Below the pieces are notes generated by a model. The model was not told the origin of the DNA. It worked only from the letters and a program-made list of their open reading frames with translations, and did no database searches. 35,696 nt of DNA. Source: CAYOPZ01 sp964406005. Its GTDB lineage: Bacteria > Bacteroidota > Bacteroidia > Bacteroidales > SM23-62. Numbering within the stretch: position 1 is the first letter of the stretch; every line of letters begins with the position of its first letter. The stretch is from assembly GCA_964406005.1 (NCBI GenBank), contig CAYOPZ010000031.1, forward strand, positions 1 to 35,696. The letters run 5' to 3'. Positions 8,734 through 16,854 of the stretch are shown here, piece after piece. The translations under genes and the position numbers were made by a program.

Positions 8734-9159
8734 TTATTTGCGTGATGTATTTCCGGCAATTAAGTAATCCACCGAATATTTTCCCCCGCCCAGAACAAGT
8801 ATGGTTATATATACAAGAAGATACATCAAGGGCAGTTCCTTTCTTCCGAAAGGATCGGAACCATGCACAATGAAAAATATTACCAACATGTTAATGATCT
8901 GTGGAATTGTTGCCAACCTTGTACCCAGCCCGATGCCGATCAGTATCGAACATAATGCCTCGGCAAAAACCACGAGTATCAAGGAGGCTGCCGGTCCGAT
9001 CCCTATGGGATTGGCAAATTGAATATCACCTCCGTCAATCAGGTCTATAAACTTCGGAATCCCGTGCCTGAGCATGAGAACTGCTATAAGGACGCGAAAC
9101 ACAAGAAGCCAGAGGTTTACAAGTTCCTGATTGAATCCGGTATTTAAATATTTTTTCAT
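8734..9159 (-). CDS. DoxX-family membrane protein
   Basis: A 141-residue membrane protein with four hydrophobic helices. The family signature is visible: LWLLVFRVLIAVLMLRHGIPKF in the first helix, then GIGPAASLILVVFAEALCS in the second, with the conserved Glu. DoxX-like proteins are linked to quinone, sulphur or oxidative-stress metabolism, but no reaction is established for this branch. It stands alone, facing away from the alpha/beta hydrolase gene. Two near-identical 21-bp direct repeats lie immediately upstream of its ATG (9160-9208) and look like a regulatory site. Confidence 0.88.
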   Translation of the reverse strand: MKKYLNTGFNQELVNLWLLVFRVLIAVLMLRHGIPKFIDLIDGGDIQFANPIGIGPAASLILVVFAEALCSILIGIGLGTRLATIPQIINMLVIFFIVHGSDPFGRKELPLMYLLVYITILVLGGGKYSVDYLIAGNTSRK

Positions 9160-9208
9160 GATGTCAAGTATTATAATAATATTTCAAGATGGCAAGTATT
9201 GTAATAAT
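9160..9208. repeat. Tandem 21-bp repeats at the doxX promoter
   Basis: Positions 9160-9180 and 9188-9208 share 19 of 21 bases (core CAAGTATT-TAATAAT) with a 28-bp period. The first copy abuts the ATG of the minus-strand DoxX gene. Each copy carries a nearly palindromic TATTATAATA or TATTGTAATA centre. A repressor operator for DoxX is plausible. Confidence 0.55.
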
Positions 9209-9210
9209 AA

Positions 9211-9250
9211 TTTTAAAGTGCTGTTAATGAGATGTTAAAGTTCCGGTAAT
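9211..9250 (+). promoter_or_regulatory. Period-11 direct repeats, OmpR/PhoB-like box
   Basis: Four units start every 11 bp: TTTTAAA (9211), TGTTAAT (9222), TGTTAAA (9233) and CGGTAAT (9244), each followed by four variable bases. Seven conserved plus four variable bases is the geometry of PhoB/OmpR-family tandem sites. The box lies between DoxX and the divergent hydrolase gene, about 107 bp before the latter's ATG. The regulator is not known. Confidence 0.45.
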
Positions 9251-9356
9251 AATTGCCCTGATTTGCATTCCTGATACTTATTGTGACGCAATGAAATAAT
9301 ACGTATTTTCGTAAATTGACCTGCCGTGCACAAATTACAACAAATACCAACAAACC

Positions 9357-10568
9357 ATGAAAAATTCCATTGTTATAATCCTGGCTGTGATCTTTTCAAC
9401 AACAGCTATCCAGGCCCAGATGTTTTCCGTAACGGTTGATACCCCGGAAAACGGCACGATTGAAATTGATCCGTCGATCCCGGCCGACGGAAAACTCCCG
9501 GAAGGGACAATTCTGAACGTTACTGCAACACCTGACGAAGGATTCGTGCTTGATGCCGGTTACTATTCCATGCCGGGCAGGTTCGGAACAATGTATTACG
9601 AGTCAATGGCCTCTCCCTTCAAGGTAACGGTCGACCAGGACAAACACATAGGGGCATCGTTCATTGAAGCTTCGGCGGTCGATCATATAACGGTCACTCA
9701 GAACATCGTCTATGCCAAGCCCGGTGTCAAACCCCTGAAGTACGACGTTTATTCACCCAAGGGAGCCGAGAACCTTCCGTGCATCATCATTATCCACGGC
9801 GGGGGATGGTCTGCCAATAACGAGGATATCATGCGCGGCCTTGCCCGTGAACTTACAAAGGGTGGAAAATTCGTTGTATTCAGCATTGATTACCGCTGGT
9901 CCCAGAAGCTCGACGGCGATGCGGAGAACAACACGATGGCCGACCTTATAGAAGACGTATACGGGGCGATCGCCCATATCATGGAACATGCCGCCGAATA
10001 CGGTGGAGACCCTGACAGGATAGGCCTGACAGGAGACAGTGCCGGCGGCCATCTTTCCGCAGCTGCCTCCCTGATGGTCAATAAAATAGGCAGCGACGGA
10101 TTTGGAAAAGAACCGGGTGTATTCGAATTCATGCCTTCATACCTTCCGGAGAACAAGACCCTTGAACAGGTCAGGGCTGAAATGGCGGCATCCATCAAAG
10201 CTGCCGCCCCAAGTTACGGTGTATTCACCGGCTCCAGGCTGAACAATTATTCAGATGATCCGGCTGCCGACAGCACCTGGACAGAGGCCATAGCTCCCAT
10301 TAATTTCATACCGGAATCCGGAGAGAGGCAGGTTCCGCAATACCTGACCCGGGGTACAAATGACTTCCTTATCAGGGATGCCGATGTCAAGGTTTTTGTA
10401 GATGCCCTCGTGAAAGCGGGACAGTGGGCCGAGTATGTGCAGGTTGGCGGTGCAAGCCATGCTTTTTTTGACTGGAAACCGGATGAAAGGACAAAGGCGA
10501 CTTTCTACAAATACGGGATTTACTATGCTGCCGGGATGAAAGCTTTCTTCAGTTCGGTTATGTATTAA
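9357..10568 (+). CDS. Secreted alpha/beta hydrolase with N-terminal beta domain
   Basis: A 403-residue exported esterase-like enzyme. The signal peptide ends near AIQA-Q (residue 20). Residues about 22-103 form a beta domain resembling the divergent InlB B-repeat/Listeria-Bacteroides type (VTVDTPENGTI ... NVTATPDEGFVLDAG ... GASF). The catalytic domain then shows HGGGW (147-151, oxyanion hole), the nucleophile Ser228 in GDSAGG, an Asp in TRGTNDFLIRD and the His in GGASHAFF, which is the hormone-sensitive-lipase/BD-FAE-type layout. It probably hydrolyses ester or acyl groups outside the cytoplasm; the substrate is unknown. It is monocistronic. Period-11 direct repeats lie upstream (9211-9250). 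Confidence 0.9.
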   Translation: MKNSIVIILAVIFSTTAIQAQMFSVTVDTPENGTIEIDPSIPADGKLPEGTILNVTATPDEGFVLDAGYYSMPGRFGTMYYESMASPFKVTVDQDKHIGASFIEASAVDHITVTQNIVYAKPGVKPLKYDVYSPKGAENLPCIIIIHGGGWSANNEDIMRGLARELTKGGKFVVFSIDYRWSQKLDGDAENNTMADLIEDVYGAIAHIMEHAAEYGGDPDRIGLTGDSAGGHLSAAASLMVNKIGSDGFGKEPGVFEFMPSYLPENKTLEQVRAEMAASIKAAAPSYGVFTGSRLNNYSDDPAADSTWTEAIAPINFIPESGERQVPQYLTRGTNDFLIRDADVKVFVDALVKAGQWAEYVQVGGASHAFFDWKPDERTKATFYKYGIYYAAGMKAFFSSVMY

Positions 10569-10592
10569 TGTAACCCTCCTAAAATAAATTCA

Positions 10593-11789
10593 TCAGGGAT
10601 GCGCCCGGGATTCCCCGGACACTTTAAAAGCTTGTGCATAAAGCACAATCCACATAATCAATGTACCAACTGAGATAAGAGAAAGTGCCTCCCATTTTGC
10701 CGTAATGTCCGGACCCCAAATTTCAATTATATTGAAACAGGACATCAATATCCCGGCAATGAAAAATATCCTGGAAATCAATTTGAGACGATTGAAACCA
10801 ATCAGGAGCAGGGAGAGTGAAAGGAGGGTAAAAAGGTAAAGATTCCTGTTGGTATACATTGTCAGGGGCACCATGCTGAATAAAAGCGCCAGCTCATAAG
10901 TCTCCAGCGACATGCCGGGCTTCCTGCGCCATCTCAGAAGAATGAAAAGCAACCCGATGATTACAAGAATCACGGCCTGGAATATCAGTGTCCGGGCTGC
11001 GGTCCATTCAATCCACCTGAGAGGGGTGTAACGGGCCACAACTGAAAAAACAGTATGCGTTTCAGGAGTCAATATATCCTGGTCGTTCCCAAATTCGATA
11101 AGCAATTCATTTAGCCAGAGCCTGTTCTGTTCCAGCAGCATGCCCATAGACCCGTACCAAAACAGTGGAAGGAAAAATAAAATGATACAGGAACCTGTGA
11201 ATACAATGACTTCGGTGTATTTCTTCCGGTAAATGAAATATCCCAGGATAACCAATCCAAAGGGTTTTATGAATATGCTCAATGCAAGTAAAATTCCTGC
11301 TATAAAGGGTTTCCCTTTTATTGAAGAAAAGCAACTGCCGAGCAGAAGCAGGAGAATGAAAATATTTACCTGTCCCAGGTGTATTTCCAGTTCAAGGAAA
11401 GCCCCCATACAGATCATGCTGATCAGGTAGAGCATGTTTCTTTCTCGTTCTCCGATCCAGTCCAGGGAATCCTCCCCCATCCTGAAGACCAGATAAAGTG
11501 CAAAACAAAATGATGCGGAAGATGCCATCCAGTAAATTACTTTTGCAACAGGGAGCGGAACCCAGCTCAGGGGTATGAAATATACAGCCGAAACCGGAGA
11601 ATACTTGAACATGTAAAATCCGTCTTCGGCAATCCGGTAAAGGTTCTGCCCGCCGGCAATCCGTGCAGCTGTTCGGTAGTAGACCTGGAAATCATGCATC
11701 TCGAACCTTCCGTTCAGCATCTGGATGACCATATAAATCATCAGGAGGAGAAAAACTGAAATGAGAAAATAATGTTGCTTTAATCTCAT
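10593..11789 (-). CDS. GT87 (DUF2029)-like polyprenol-dependent glycosyltransferase
   Basis: A 398-residue polytopic membrane protein with about ten hydrophobic helices. The first loop carries MHDFQVYYRTAARIAGGQNLY followed by KYSPVSAVYF, the D-F-x-x-Y/F ... F/Y-x-Y/S-P pattern of DUF2029/GT87 enzymes, where the loop aspartate is catalytic in GT-C enzymes. Characterised relatives are polyprenol-phosphate-mannose-dependent mannosyltransferases of actinobacteria. Donor and acceptor here are unknown. The frame is open 285 bases further upstream, but that extension is hydrophilic and overlaps the divergent gene, so the ATG at 11789 (MRLKQHYFL) is chosen. The 133 bp before it are shared with the divergent EEP gene. 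Confidence 0.83.
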   Translation of the reverse strand: MRLKQHYFLISVFLLLMIYMVIQMLNGRFEMHDFQVYYRTAARIAGGQNLYRIAEDGFYMFKYSPVSAVYFIPLSWVPLPVAKVIYWMASSASFCFALYLVFRMGEDSLDWIGERERNMLYLISMICMGAFLELEIHLGQVNIFILLLLLGSCFSSIKGKPFIAGILLALSIFIKPFGLVILGYFIYRKKYTEVIVFTGSCIILFFLPLFWYGSMGMLLEQNRLWLNELLIEFGNDQDILTPETHTVFSVVARYTPLRWIEWTAARTLIFQAVILVIIGLLFILLRWRRKPGMSLETYELALLFSMVPLTMYTNRNLYLFTLLSLSLLLIGFNRLKLISRIFFIAGILMSCFNIIEIWGPDITAKWEALSLISVGTLIMWIVLYAQAFKVSGESRAHP

Positions 11790-11922
11790 AAATACCAGCG
11801 GTAAATTCCGGATTTCCGGTTCACTAAAGGTAAGGGATTGAAAATTATCATATTTTATAAATTTTGATTTTTCCCGGCTACCTTTTGGCTTTTTTCCGAC
11901 TAAACAATAAAAACCGTTCATA

Positions 11923-13128
11923 ATGGCGAAAAAGAAGTTTAAATCAACCGAATGGAATGAACTCCATTCGCTAATCGATTCAAAAGGACAGACTGATTTT
12001 GGATTGCCGGAAGCGAGGCACAATTCGGTAATTATTGGTACATTCAATATAAGAGAACTGGGTAAGGTTGCCAATCGGTCTGCATCAGCCTGGGAATTTT
12101 TAAGGAAAATCTGCAGCAGGTTTGACCTGCTGGCAATACAGGAGGTTGCAGACGATCTCGAGGGTATTAATCATCTTAAAAAACTTTTGGGAACAGAGTA
12201 TGGCATGATTGTGTCCGATGTAACAGGAACATTTCCCGGGGACCAGGGAAATCCTGAGCGCCTGGGCTTCCTTTTCAAATGGAAAAGGATTGAAAGAACT
12301 GAGCTGGCTTCGGACATTACGTATGATAAATCAAAAGTGGTAACTACACTTTTTGAGAATCGAAGGAAATTTGCCGATGCCTGGGATGTACACCTTGTCG
12401 CATTGGGTGAACTGGAAGAAAAAATAAGAACAGCTATCGCAGCCGGGAAAAGAAAACCTTCCAAACCTCCGATAGTTTTGCCGGAATTTGTCACTTTTAT
12501 CAGACAACCTCATTGTGCTTCTTTCAAGATTAAATCAAACACCGGCAAACCGGATATTGATTTTCTTGCTGTCAATGCTCACCTGTTGTATGGCACAAAT
12601 GCACGTGAAAGAAGACAGGAGTTTGAAGCTTTGCTGGAGTGGCTTTGTATCAGGGCCAAACAGGCTCCAAAGCTTTATCATAAGAACTTTGTCTTATTGG
12701 GAGACTGCAACCTGGAGTTTGAACAAATGAGCATAAAAAGAAACGAGATTGATGATCAGCTGAAAAAGCTGAATACTGAAAAGCTGCGGAGCAGCAAGGC
12801 TGCAAAAGCGAATTTCCCGTTGTTAACCCCTCATCCCAAATGGGGAGAACTTCGTACGAATGCACGCCTGGAAGAAACATACGATCAGATAGGTCTTTTC
12901 ATACACGATAACAGACTTCCGGTATCAGATAATAATTATACCGCAGGTCAGACGGGAGATGATAACTTCAATTATGGAGTTTTTAATTTCACGGAATTAA
13001 TATCTGAAGCTTTATATAAGAAAAAATACAATAATTTGACCAAAACGCAGAAACAGTATATCATCAAGTGTTCACAATGGGAAATAAGTGATCATATGCC
13101 GGCATGGATTCGCTTACCCATACCATGA
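11923..13128 (+). CDS. Endonuclease/exonuclease/phosphatase (EEP) superfamily protein
   Basis: A 401-residue soluble protein without signal peptide. The EEP (DNase I-like) active-site motifs occur in order: GTFNIREL (Asn), LLAIQEV (metal-binding Glu), NPERLGFLF, VNAHLLYG (His), LLGDCNLE (Asp and Asn), YDQIGLF and the final SDHMPAW (Asp-His). All key residues are therefore present and the enzyme should be active on a phosphodiester or phosphomonoester. DNA, RNA and lipid or inositol phosphates are all possible. It is longer than DNase I-like cores because of a charged insert of about 40 residues (around 145-185) and a Lys-rich insert near 270-300. Its stop codon overlaps the start of a 49-codon ORF (ATGA). 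Cytoplasmic location makes nutrition unlikely. Confidence 0.85.
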   Translation: MAKKKFKSTEWNELHSLIDSKGQTDFGLPEARHNSVIIGTFNIRELGKVANRSASAWEFLRKICSRFDLLAIQEVADDLEGINHLKKLLGTEYGMIVSDVTGTFPGDQGNPERLGFLFKWKRIERTELASDITYDKSKVVTTLFENRRKFADAWDVHLVALGELEEKIRTAIAAGKRKPSKPPIVLPEFVTFIRQPHCASFKIKSNTGKPDIDFLAVNAHLLYGTNARERRQEFEALLEWLCIRAKQAPKLYHKNFVLLGDCNLEFEQMSIKRNEIDDQLKKLNTEKLRSSKAAKANFPLLTPHPKWGELRTNARLEETYDQIGLFIHDNRLPVSDNNYTAGQTGDDNFNYGVFNFTELISEALYKKKYNNLTKTQKQYIIKCSQWEISDHMPAWIRLPIP

Positions 13129-13274
13129 ATGGAAGGAAGACTTTTAAAAAAAACCCTCATGGATCGCTTGGTGGAATGTCTCCAAAAGACTATGCCAGAA
13201 GGTATCAGGAGGGATTTTACGATAAACAAGTTTTACTCGGATTGTCTAAAAGTTCACTGTTTGAAAAAGGGTAA
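13125..13274 (+). CDS. 49-residue basic ORF overlapping the EEP gene
   Basis: The ATG shares bases with the stop codon of the EEP nuclease gene (ATGA at 13125-13128), the classic arrangement for translational coupling. It encodes 49 residues, rich in Lys/Arg, Gly and Tyr (MNGRKTFKK ... GGMSPKDYARRYQEGFYDK). No family is recognised. Its codon choice and balanced composition look more protein-like than the alternative frame that opens at 13129. It could be a small partner or regulator of the nuclease, or a chance ORF; conservation would decide. Confidence 0.4.
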   Translation: MNGRKTFKKNPHGSLGGMSPKDYARRYQEGFYDKQVLLGLSKSSLFEKG

Positions 13275-13352
13275 GTCTTCACTATCCTTTCTCTCAGGAA
13301 AAATTCCTGAATCTACCTCCCTGTAATGATTCATATCCATTCACTTTTAAAT

Positions 13353-14003
13353 CTATTGATTGAAGCTGTATGTCAAACCAAGATTTAGATTCAAGGATTG
13401 CAGATTCGAAAATTTGCTGATAAACAAGCATTCTAAATATTGTGAGGAAAATAAACCCAGTTTTTGAGTGAGCTTTATCCCTTCGATGAGTCCTAAATCC
13501 CAGCCAATACCAAAATTGCTACCGGAACTTCTTTGTACTTCCCCCCAAAAATTTGGATTGGCATAATAGTCATAATTATGCAATGATAATACAGGACCAA
13601 AGGAAATCAGAAGGCCAAATCTGTTTAAATCTGTAACGGAATAATTTATATGTATCGGTACATTAAAAAAATTATCAGTATGCTCGTGATGATAATCCAC
13701 AAAAGGATTTATTGTCAATATTTGGTCACCAAAAAGCATACTACCATTATAGTTTAGCTTACCAGTTGTTCTGAATGTCAAACCAATATCTGAAGAAAGT
13801 CTTTTGTTTAAATCCAGATTGAAACTCAATCCTATTCCATAGGGAATATAATCTTCGCCTATGAATACTGGATTTTGATGAACAAGAAACGATGTACCGT
13901 ATGACAATTTTAGATCAGATAAATTCAGTCCATTTTGATTTTGTGAGTATCCCGGAACTCTGATTACCAATATCAGAAAACTGAGGATGAGTTTAGTTCT
14001 CAT
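13353..14003 (-). CDS. Outer-membrane beta-barrel protein (porin-like, OmpA-barrel type)
   Basis: A 216-residue exported protein: signal peptide about residues 1-20 (LILSFLILVI ... GYSQ), then alternating amphipathic beta strands to the end (LKLSYGTSFLVH, IGLSFNLDLNKRL, SSDIGLTFRTTG, INYSVTDLNRFGLLISFGPVLSL), closing with LNLNLGLTYSFNQ. Such 8-strand barrels (PF13568-like) are abundant in Bacteroidota and rarely have a known function. Base composition is more AT-rich than most of this half of the window. It stands alone and is convergent with the EEP unit. Confidence 0.75.
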   Translation of the reverse strand: MRTKLILSFLILVIRVPGYSQNQNGLNLSDLKLSYGTSFLVHQNPVFIGEDYIPYGIGLSFNLDLNKRLSSDIGLTFRTTGKLNYNGSMLFGDQILTINPFVDYHHEHTDNFFNVPIHINYSVTDLNRFGLLISFGPVLSLHNYDYYANPNFWGEVQRSSGSNFGIGWDLGLIEGIKLTQKLGLFSSQYLECLFISKFSNLQSLNLNLGLTYSFNQ

Positions 14004-14164
14004 AATAATCTTTGTGACAATGAGATATTGTGTTGGTTCAATAATTCAGTATTTGGTACATGGGTTGGCTGTATGAATAGATTAGTTGGCCTGACTCAGC
14101 TATGTCCCTTGCATCAAGTTAATAAAACATGAATCAAATTCCAATTTCATCAACAATATCATCA

Positions 14165-14208
14165 ACAGAAAAAACAAAGCCCCCGCAGATCATTGACCCG
14201 CGGGGACT
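14165..14208 (-). terminator. Terminator of tRNA-Phe
   Basis: Read on the minus strand, AGTCCCCGC (14208-14200) pairs with GCGGGGGCT (14186-14178), with one G-U wobble, and is followed by TTTGTTTTTT. It lies just downstream of the tRNA-Phe 3' end, as expected for an intrinsic terminator. Confidence 0.8.
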
Positions 14209-14223
14209 TCCTGAGAGTGAGAG

Positions 14224-14296
14224 TGGTACCACCTGGAATCGAACCAGGGACACCAGGATTTTCAGTCCTGTGCTCTACCATCTGAGCTATGGTACC
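14224..14296 (-). tRNA. tRNA-Phe (GAA)
   Basis: A complete 73-nt cloverleaf: acceptor arms GGTACCA and TGGTACC, D arm GCTC...GAGC, anticodon stem CAGGA/TCCTG around the loop CTGAAAA (anticodon GAA), and T arm CCTGG-TTCGATT-CCAGG. The discriminator is A and no CCA is encoded. An intrinsic terminator follows at 14165-14208. Confidence 0.97.
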
Positions 14297-14400
14297 GGTC
14301 TTTGAAGGCGTGGCAAATTTATGTAAAAAACAGGAAAAATGCTACCGGGTCATTGCTCCTGATGAATCCATGCTTATTTTTGTATCCTGTCCCGCCTGAA

Positions 14401-15621
14401 ATGGATTACCAGGAACATCGGCTGAGCAACGGGATCCGGCTGATCCACAGTCAGATCCCCGGTCTTGTGGCACATCTCGGATGGATCGTCAATACGGGTT
14501 CGAGGGATGAATCGGACGATGAACACGGCATGGCCCACCTTATAGAACACCTCGTTTTCAAGGGCACGCGTAAAAGGAAAGCCTACCATGTTATCAGCCG
14601 CCTCGAGAATGCCGGAGGGGAGATCAATGCCTATACCACAAAGGAAGAAACATGCGTATATGCGTCCTTTATGAAACAGGATTATGCGAGGGCGCTTGAA
14701 TTGCTCGCGGACATCTGTTTTCATTCCACATTCCCGGAGAAGGAGGTCAGAAGGGAAAAGGAAGTCATCACGGATGAGATCAATTCATACCTTGATAATC
14801 CTGCAGAACTGATCTTTGACGACTTCGAGGAGCAGGTATACGGGGATCATCCGATCGGCAGGAATATCCTGGGTACGGCAGAAAGTCTGGACAGGATCGG
14901 CATCTCTGGTGTACGCGGTTTCTTCGACAGGAACTACAACACAAATGAGATGGTCATATGCTCCGTTGGGAACATCACCTTCAGGCGCCTGACAGGCCTG
15001 GTCGATAAGTATTTCGGCAGCATCGTGGAGAAAAAACGTACAGGAAGGAGGAAGCAGTTTGAAGGTTATATCCCTGCACAGGTTGTTTCCGAAAAAAATA
15101 CATACCAGGGCCACTGCATCATCGGTAACCTGGCGTATGACCTCATGCACGACCGGCGCATAGGCCTGCACCTGCTGAATAACATCATAGGCGGGCCCGG
15201 CCTGAACACCCGGCTGAACATGACGCTCCGTGAAAAAAACGGCTATTCCTACCATACCGAATCCCAGTATTCCCCATATTCCGATACAGGTACCCTGAGC
15301 CTGTATTTCTCCTGCGAGAAAAGCAAGATCGAACGAAGCCGGCAAACCGTTTACCGGGAATTGAAAAAACTCCGGGAAAAGCTCCTGGGAAGCCTCCAAC
15401 TGGAAAGGGCGAAAAGACAACTCACGGGCCAGATCGCCATCTCCTCCGAGAATCACGAAACACTGATGCTTTCGATGGCAAAAAGCTATCTCGTCTACAA
15501 CAAGGTGGACGATCTCGAAACAATCGGGAAGAAAATAAAAAACCTCACCGCTGACGAGATCCGGGAGATCGCCAATGAGGTGCTGAATGAAAACAACCTT
15601 TCGAGCCTGACCTACATTTAA
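14401..15621 (+). CDS. M16-family (pitrilysin) zinc peptidase
   Basis: A 406-residue metallopeptidase. The inverted zinc motif HLIEH (residues 46-50 in HGMAHLIEHLVFKG) and the downstream zinc-ligand Glu in REKEVITDEINSY are present. The second half contains the R/Y-type substrate-binding segment (GGPGLNTRLNMTLREKNGYSY). The single-unit size of about 400 residues fits the mitochondrial-processing-peptidase-like bacterial group, which works as a dimer. No signal peptide is seen, so it is probably cytoplasmic. The frame is open from 14302, but that would run up to tRNA-Phe. ATG 14401 (MDYQEHRLSNG) starts exactly at the conserved domain; ATG 14362 is an alternative. The CarH-like regulator follows after about 100 bp. 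Confidence 0.9.
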   Translation: MDYQEHRLSNGIRLIHSQIPGLVAHLGWIVNTGSRDESDDEHGMAHLIEHLVFKGTRKRKAYHVISRLENAGGEINAYTTKEETCVYASFMKQDYARALELLADICFHSTFPEKEVRREKEVITDEINSYLDNPAELIFDDFEEQVYGDHPIGRNILGTAESLDRIGISGVRGFFDRNYNTNEMVICSVGNITFRRLTGLVDKYFGSIVEKKRTGRRKQFEGYIPAQVVSEKNTYQGHCIIGNLAYDLMHDRRIGLHLLNNIIGGPGLNTRLNMTLREKNGYSYHTESQYSPYSDTGTLSLYFSCEKSKIERSRQTVYRELKKLREKLLGSLQLERAKRQLTGQIAISSENHETLMLSMAKSYLVYNKVDDLETIGKKIKNLTADEIREIANEVLNENNLSSLTYI

Positions 15622-15723
15622 GAAAGCTGCGTCGCAGTCATGATCATTCGTATAATTTGAATCCGAATAAACCTTTCCCCGGCTGGATTGTTTAAAAATC
15701 AGGCTGAAGTACAAATTCCGTTT

Positions 15724-16599
15724 ATGGCGCAATACTCTATCAGGGATCTTGAAAGGTTGTCGGGAATCAAGGCCCATACCATCCGGATATGGGAAAAAAG
15801 ATACGGCCTGGTGGAACCTGGCCGGACTTCCACCAATATACGATTGTACAGCGACAATGATCTGAAGAAGTTACTGAATGTATCCGTTCTGAACCGCAAC
15901 GGGTTCAAGATCTCCCTCATTGCATCTCTCGACGAGCAGGAGATCAGTGAAAAGATCCAGATGATCTCCCGGGAATCAAGCGATTATGACAGCCTGATAG
16001 AGAATCTCGTTATGTCCATGGTCGAAATGAATGAAGAAAAAATTTCAAATCTGTTGTCAAGGACATTCATGCAGCTGGGATTCGAGGATTGCATTTTCAA
16101 GATCATTTCCCCTTTCTTCGATAAAATCGGGATTCTCTGGCAAACCGGCGCCATCAATTGTGCCCAGGAACATTTTGCCTCCAATCTTATCAGGCAAAAG
16201 CTGATTTCAGGGATCGATTCCCTCATGCCTGCGACCAACCCGGAAGCGAAACATTTTCTTTTATTCCTGCCCGAAGGGGAATTGCATGAACTGGGATTGC
16301 TTTTTTACAGTTACCTGCTCCGGAAAAAAGGACACAAGATCACCTATCTCGGCCAGTGGGTTCCGGTGAAAGATATGCTGGCGGCCATCAGTGTACTTGA
16401 CTTCGATCATTTGTTAACCTCTGTAGTTACTGTCTATTCCGGTAAGGAACTGATGCATTATCTTGAAGAGCTGTCCGGCTGCTTTCCCGGCAAAACCGTA
16501 TTTGTCAGCGGCCATCAGGTGGAAACTCTCGAAAAAGGCCATCCCGGGAACATCACCCTCCTTTATAAAGCGGAAGATATTTTCCGGCACCTGCAATAG
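15724..16599 (+). CDS. CarH/LitR-like MerR regulator with B12-binding domain
   Basis: A 291-residue transcription factor. Residues about 1-70 are a MerR winged helix (YSIRDLERLSGIKAHTIRIWEKRY), residues about 90-165 a four-helix B12-cap domain and residues about 175-290 a cobalamin-binding Rossmann domain. The cap has Trp139 and Glu149-His150 spaced W-x9-EH. The Rossmann domain has Glu186-x-His188-x-x-Gly191, the E-x-H-x-x-G lower-ligand motif. These are the signatures of light sensors that use adenosylcobalamin: in the dark the tetramer represses, and light breaks the Co-C bond. ATG 15724 is preferred over TTG 15688. It lies 255 bp before an ECF sigma factor on the same strand. Light sensing is inferred from family motifs. 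Confidence 0.9.
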   Translation: MAQYSIRDLERLSGIKAHTIRIWEKRYGLVEPGRTSTNIRLYSDNDLKKLLNVSVLNRNGFKISLIASLDEQEISEKIQMISRESSDYDSLIENLVMSMVEMNEEKISNLLSRTFMQLGFEDCIFKIISPFFDKIGILWQTGAINCAQEHFASNLIRQKLISGIDSLMPATNPEAKHFLLFLPEGELHELGLLFYSYLLRKKGHKITYLGQWVPVKDMLAAISVLDFDHLLTSVVTVYSGKELMHYLEELSGCFPGKTVFVSGHQVETLEKGHPGNITLLYKAEDIFRHLQ

Positions 16600-16854
16600 T
16601 TACCTGCCTCCATTTGTTAAAATTTTGTTTATTTTTTTCCGTTTCTCCTTCTACATTGTTATTGTGAATGAATTTAGAATGATGCATTGATTATTCTATT
16701 AATACACTGTATATAATTACTCTGAAAATCAACACTATTTAGAGACAGGGGTAAAAACCGTTGTCCTGGAAAAGAGGGATTTGTGTTTTTGTTTATTGCC
16801 TATATATATTTATTGAACATCCGGGCAATAGATAAATAACGAAAACAAGCTTCC
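16600..16854. other. Intergenic region between carH-like and sigma genes
   Basis: 255 bp, very AT-rich, without an ORF of note. TGTTAAA at 16615 and TGTTTAT at 16626 repeat with the 11-bp period seen in two other places, but in such AT-rich sequence this may be chance. The sigma-factor promoter and any CarH operator should lie here; no clear palindrome is seen. Confidence 0.4.

Noticed and set aside
11790..12074. N-terminal extension of the GT87-like gene
   Set aside because: The added 95 residues are hydrophilic and not conserved-looking, and they overlap the divergent EEP gene. ATG 11789 begins at the first membrane helix.
13129..13326. 65-codon ORF after the EEP gene
   Set aside because: It is in another frame than the ATGA-coupled 49-codon ORF, needs a non-overlapping start and looks less protein-like.
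14785..15777. 330-codon minus-strand ORF across the M16 gene
   Set aside because: The opposite strand has all M16 motifs; the antisense frame has no recognisable domain and runs into the CarH-like gene.
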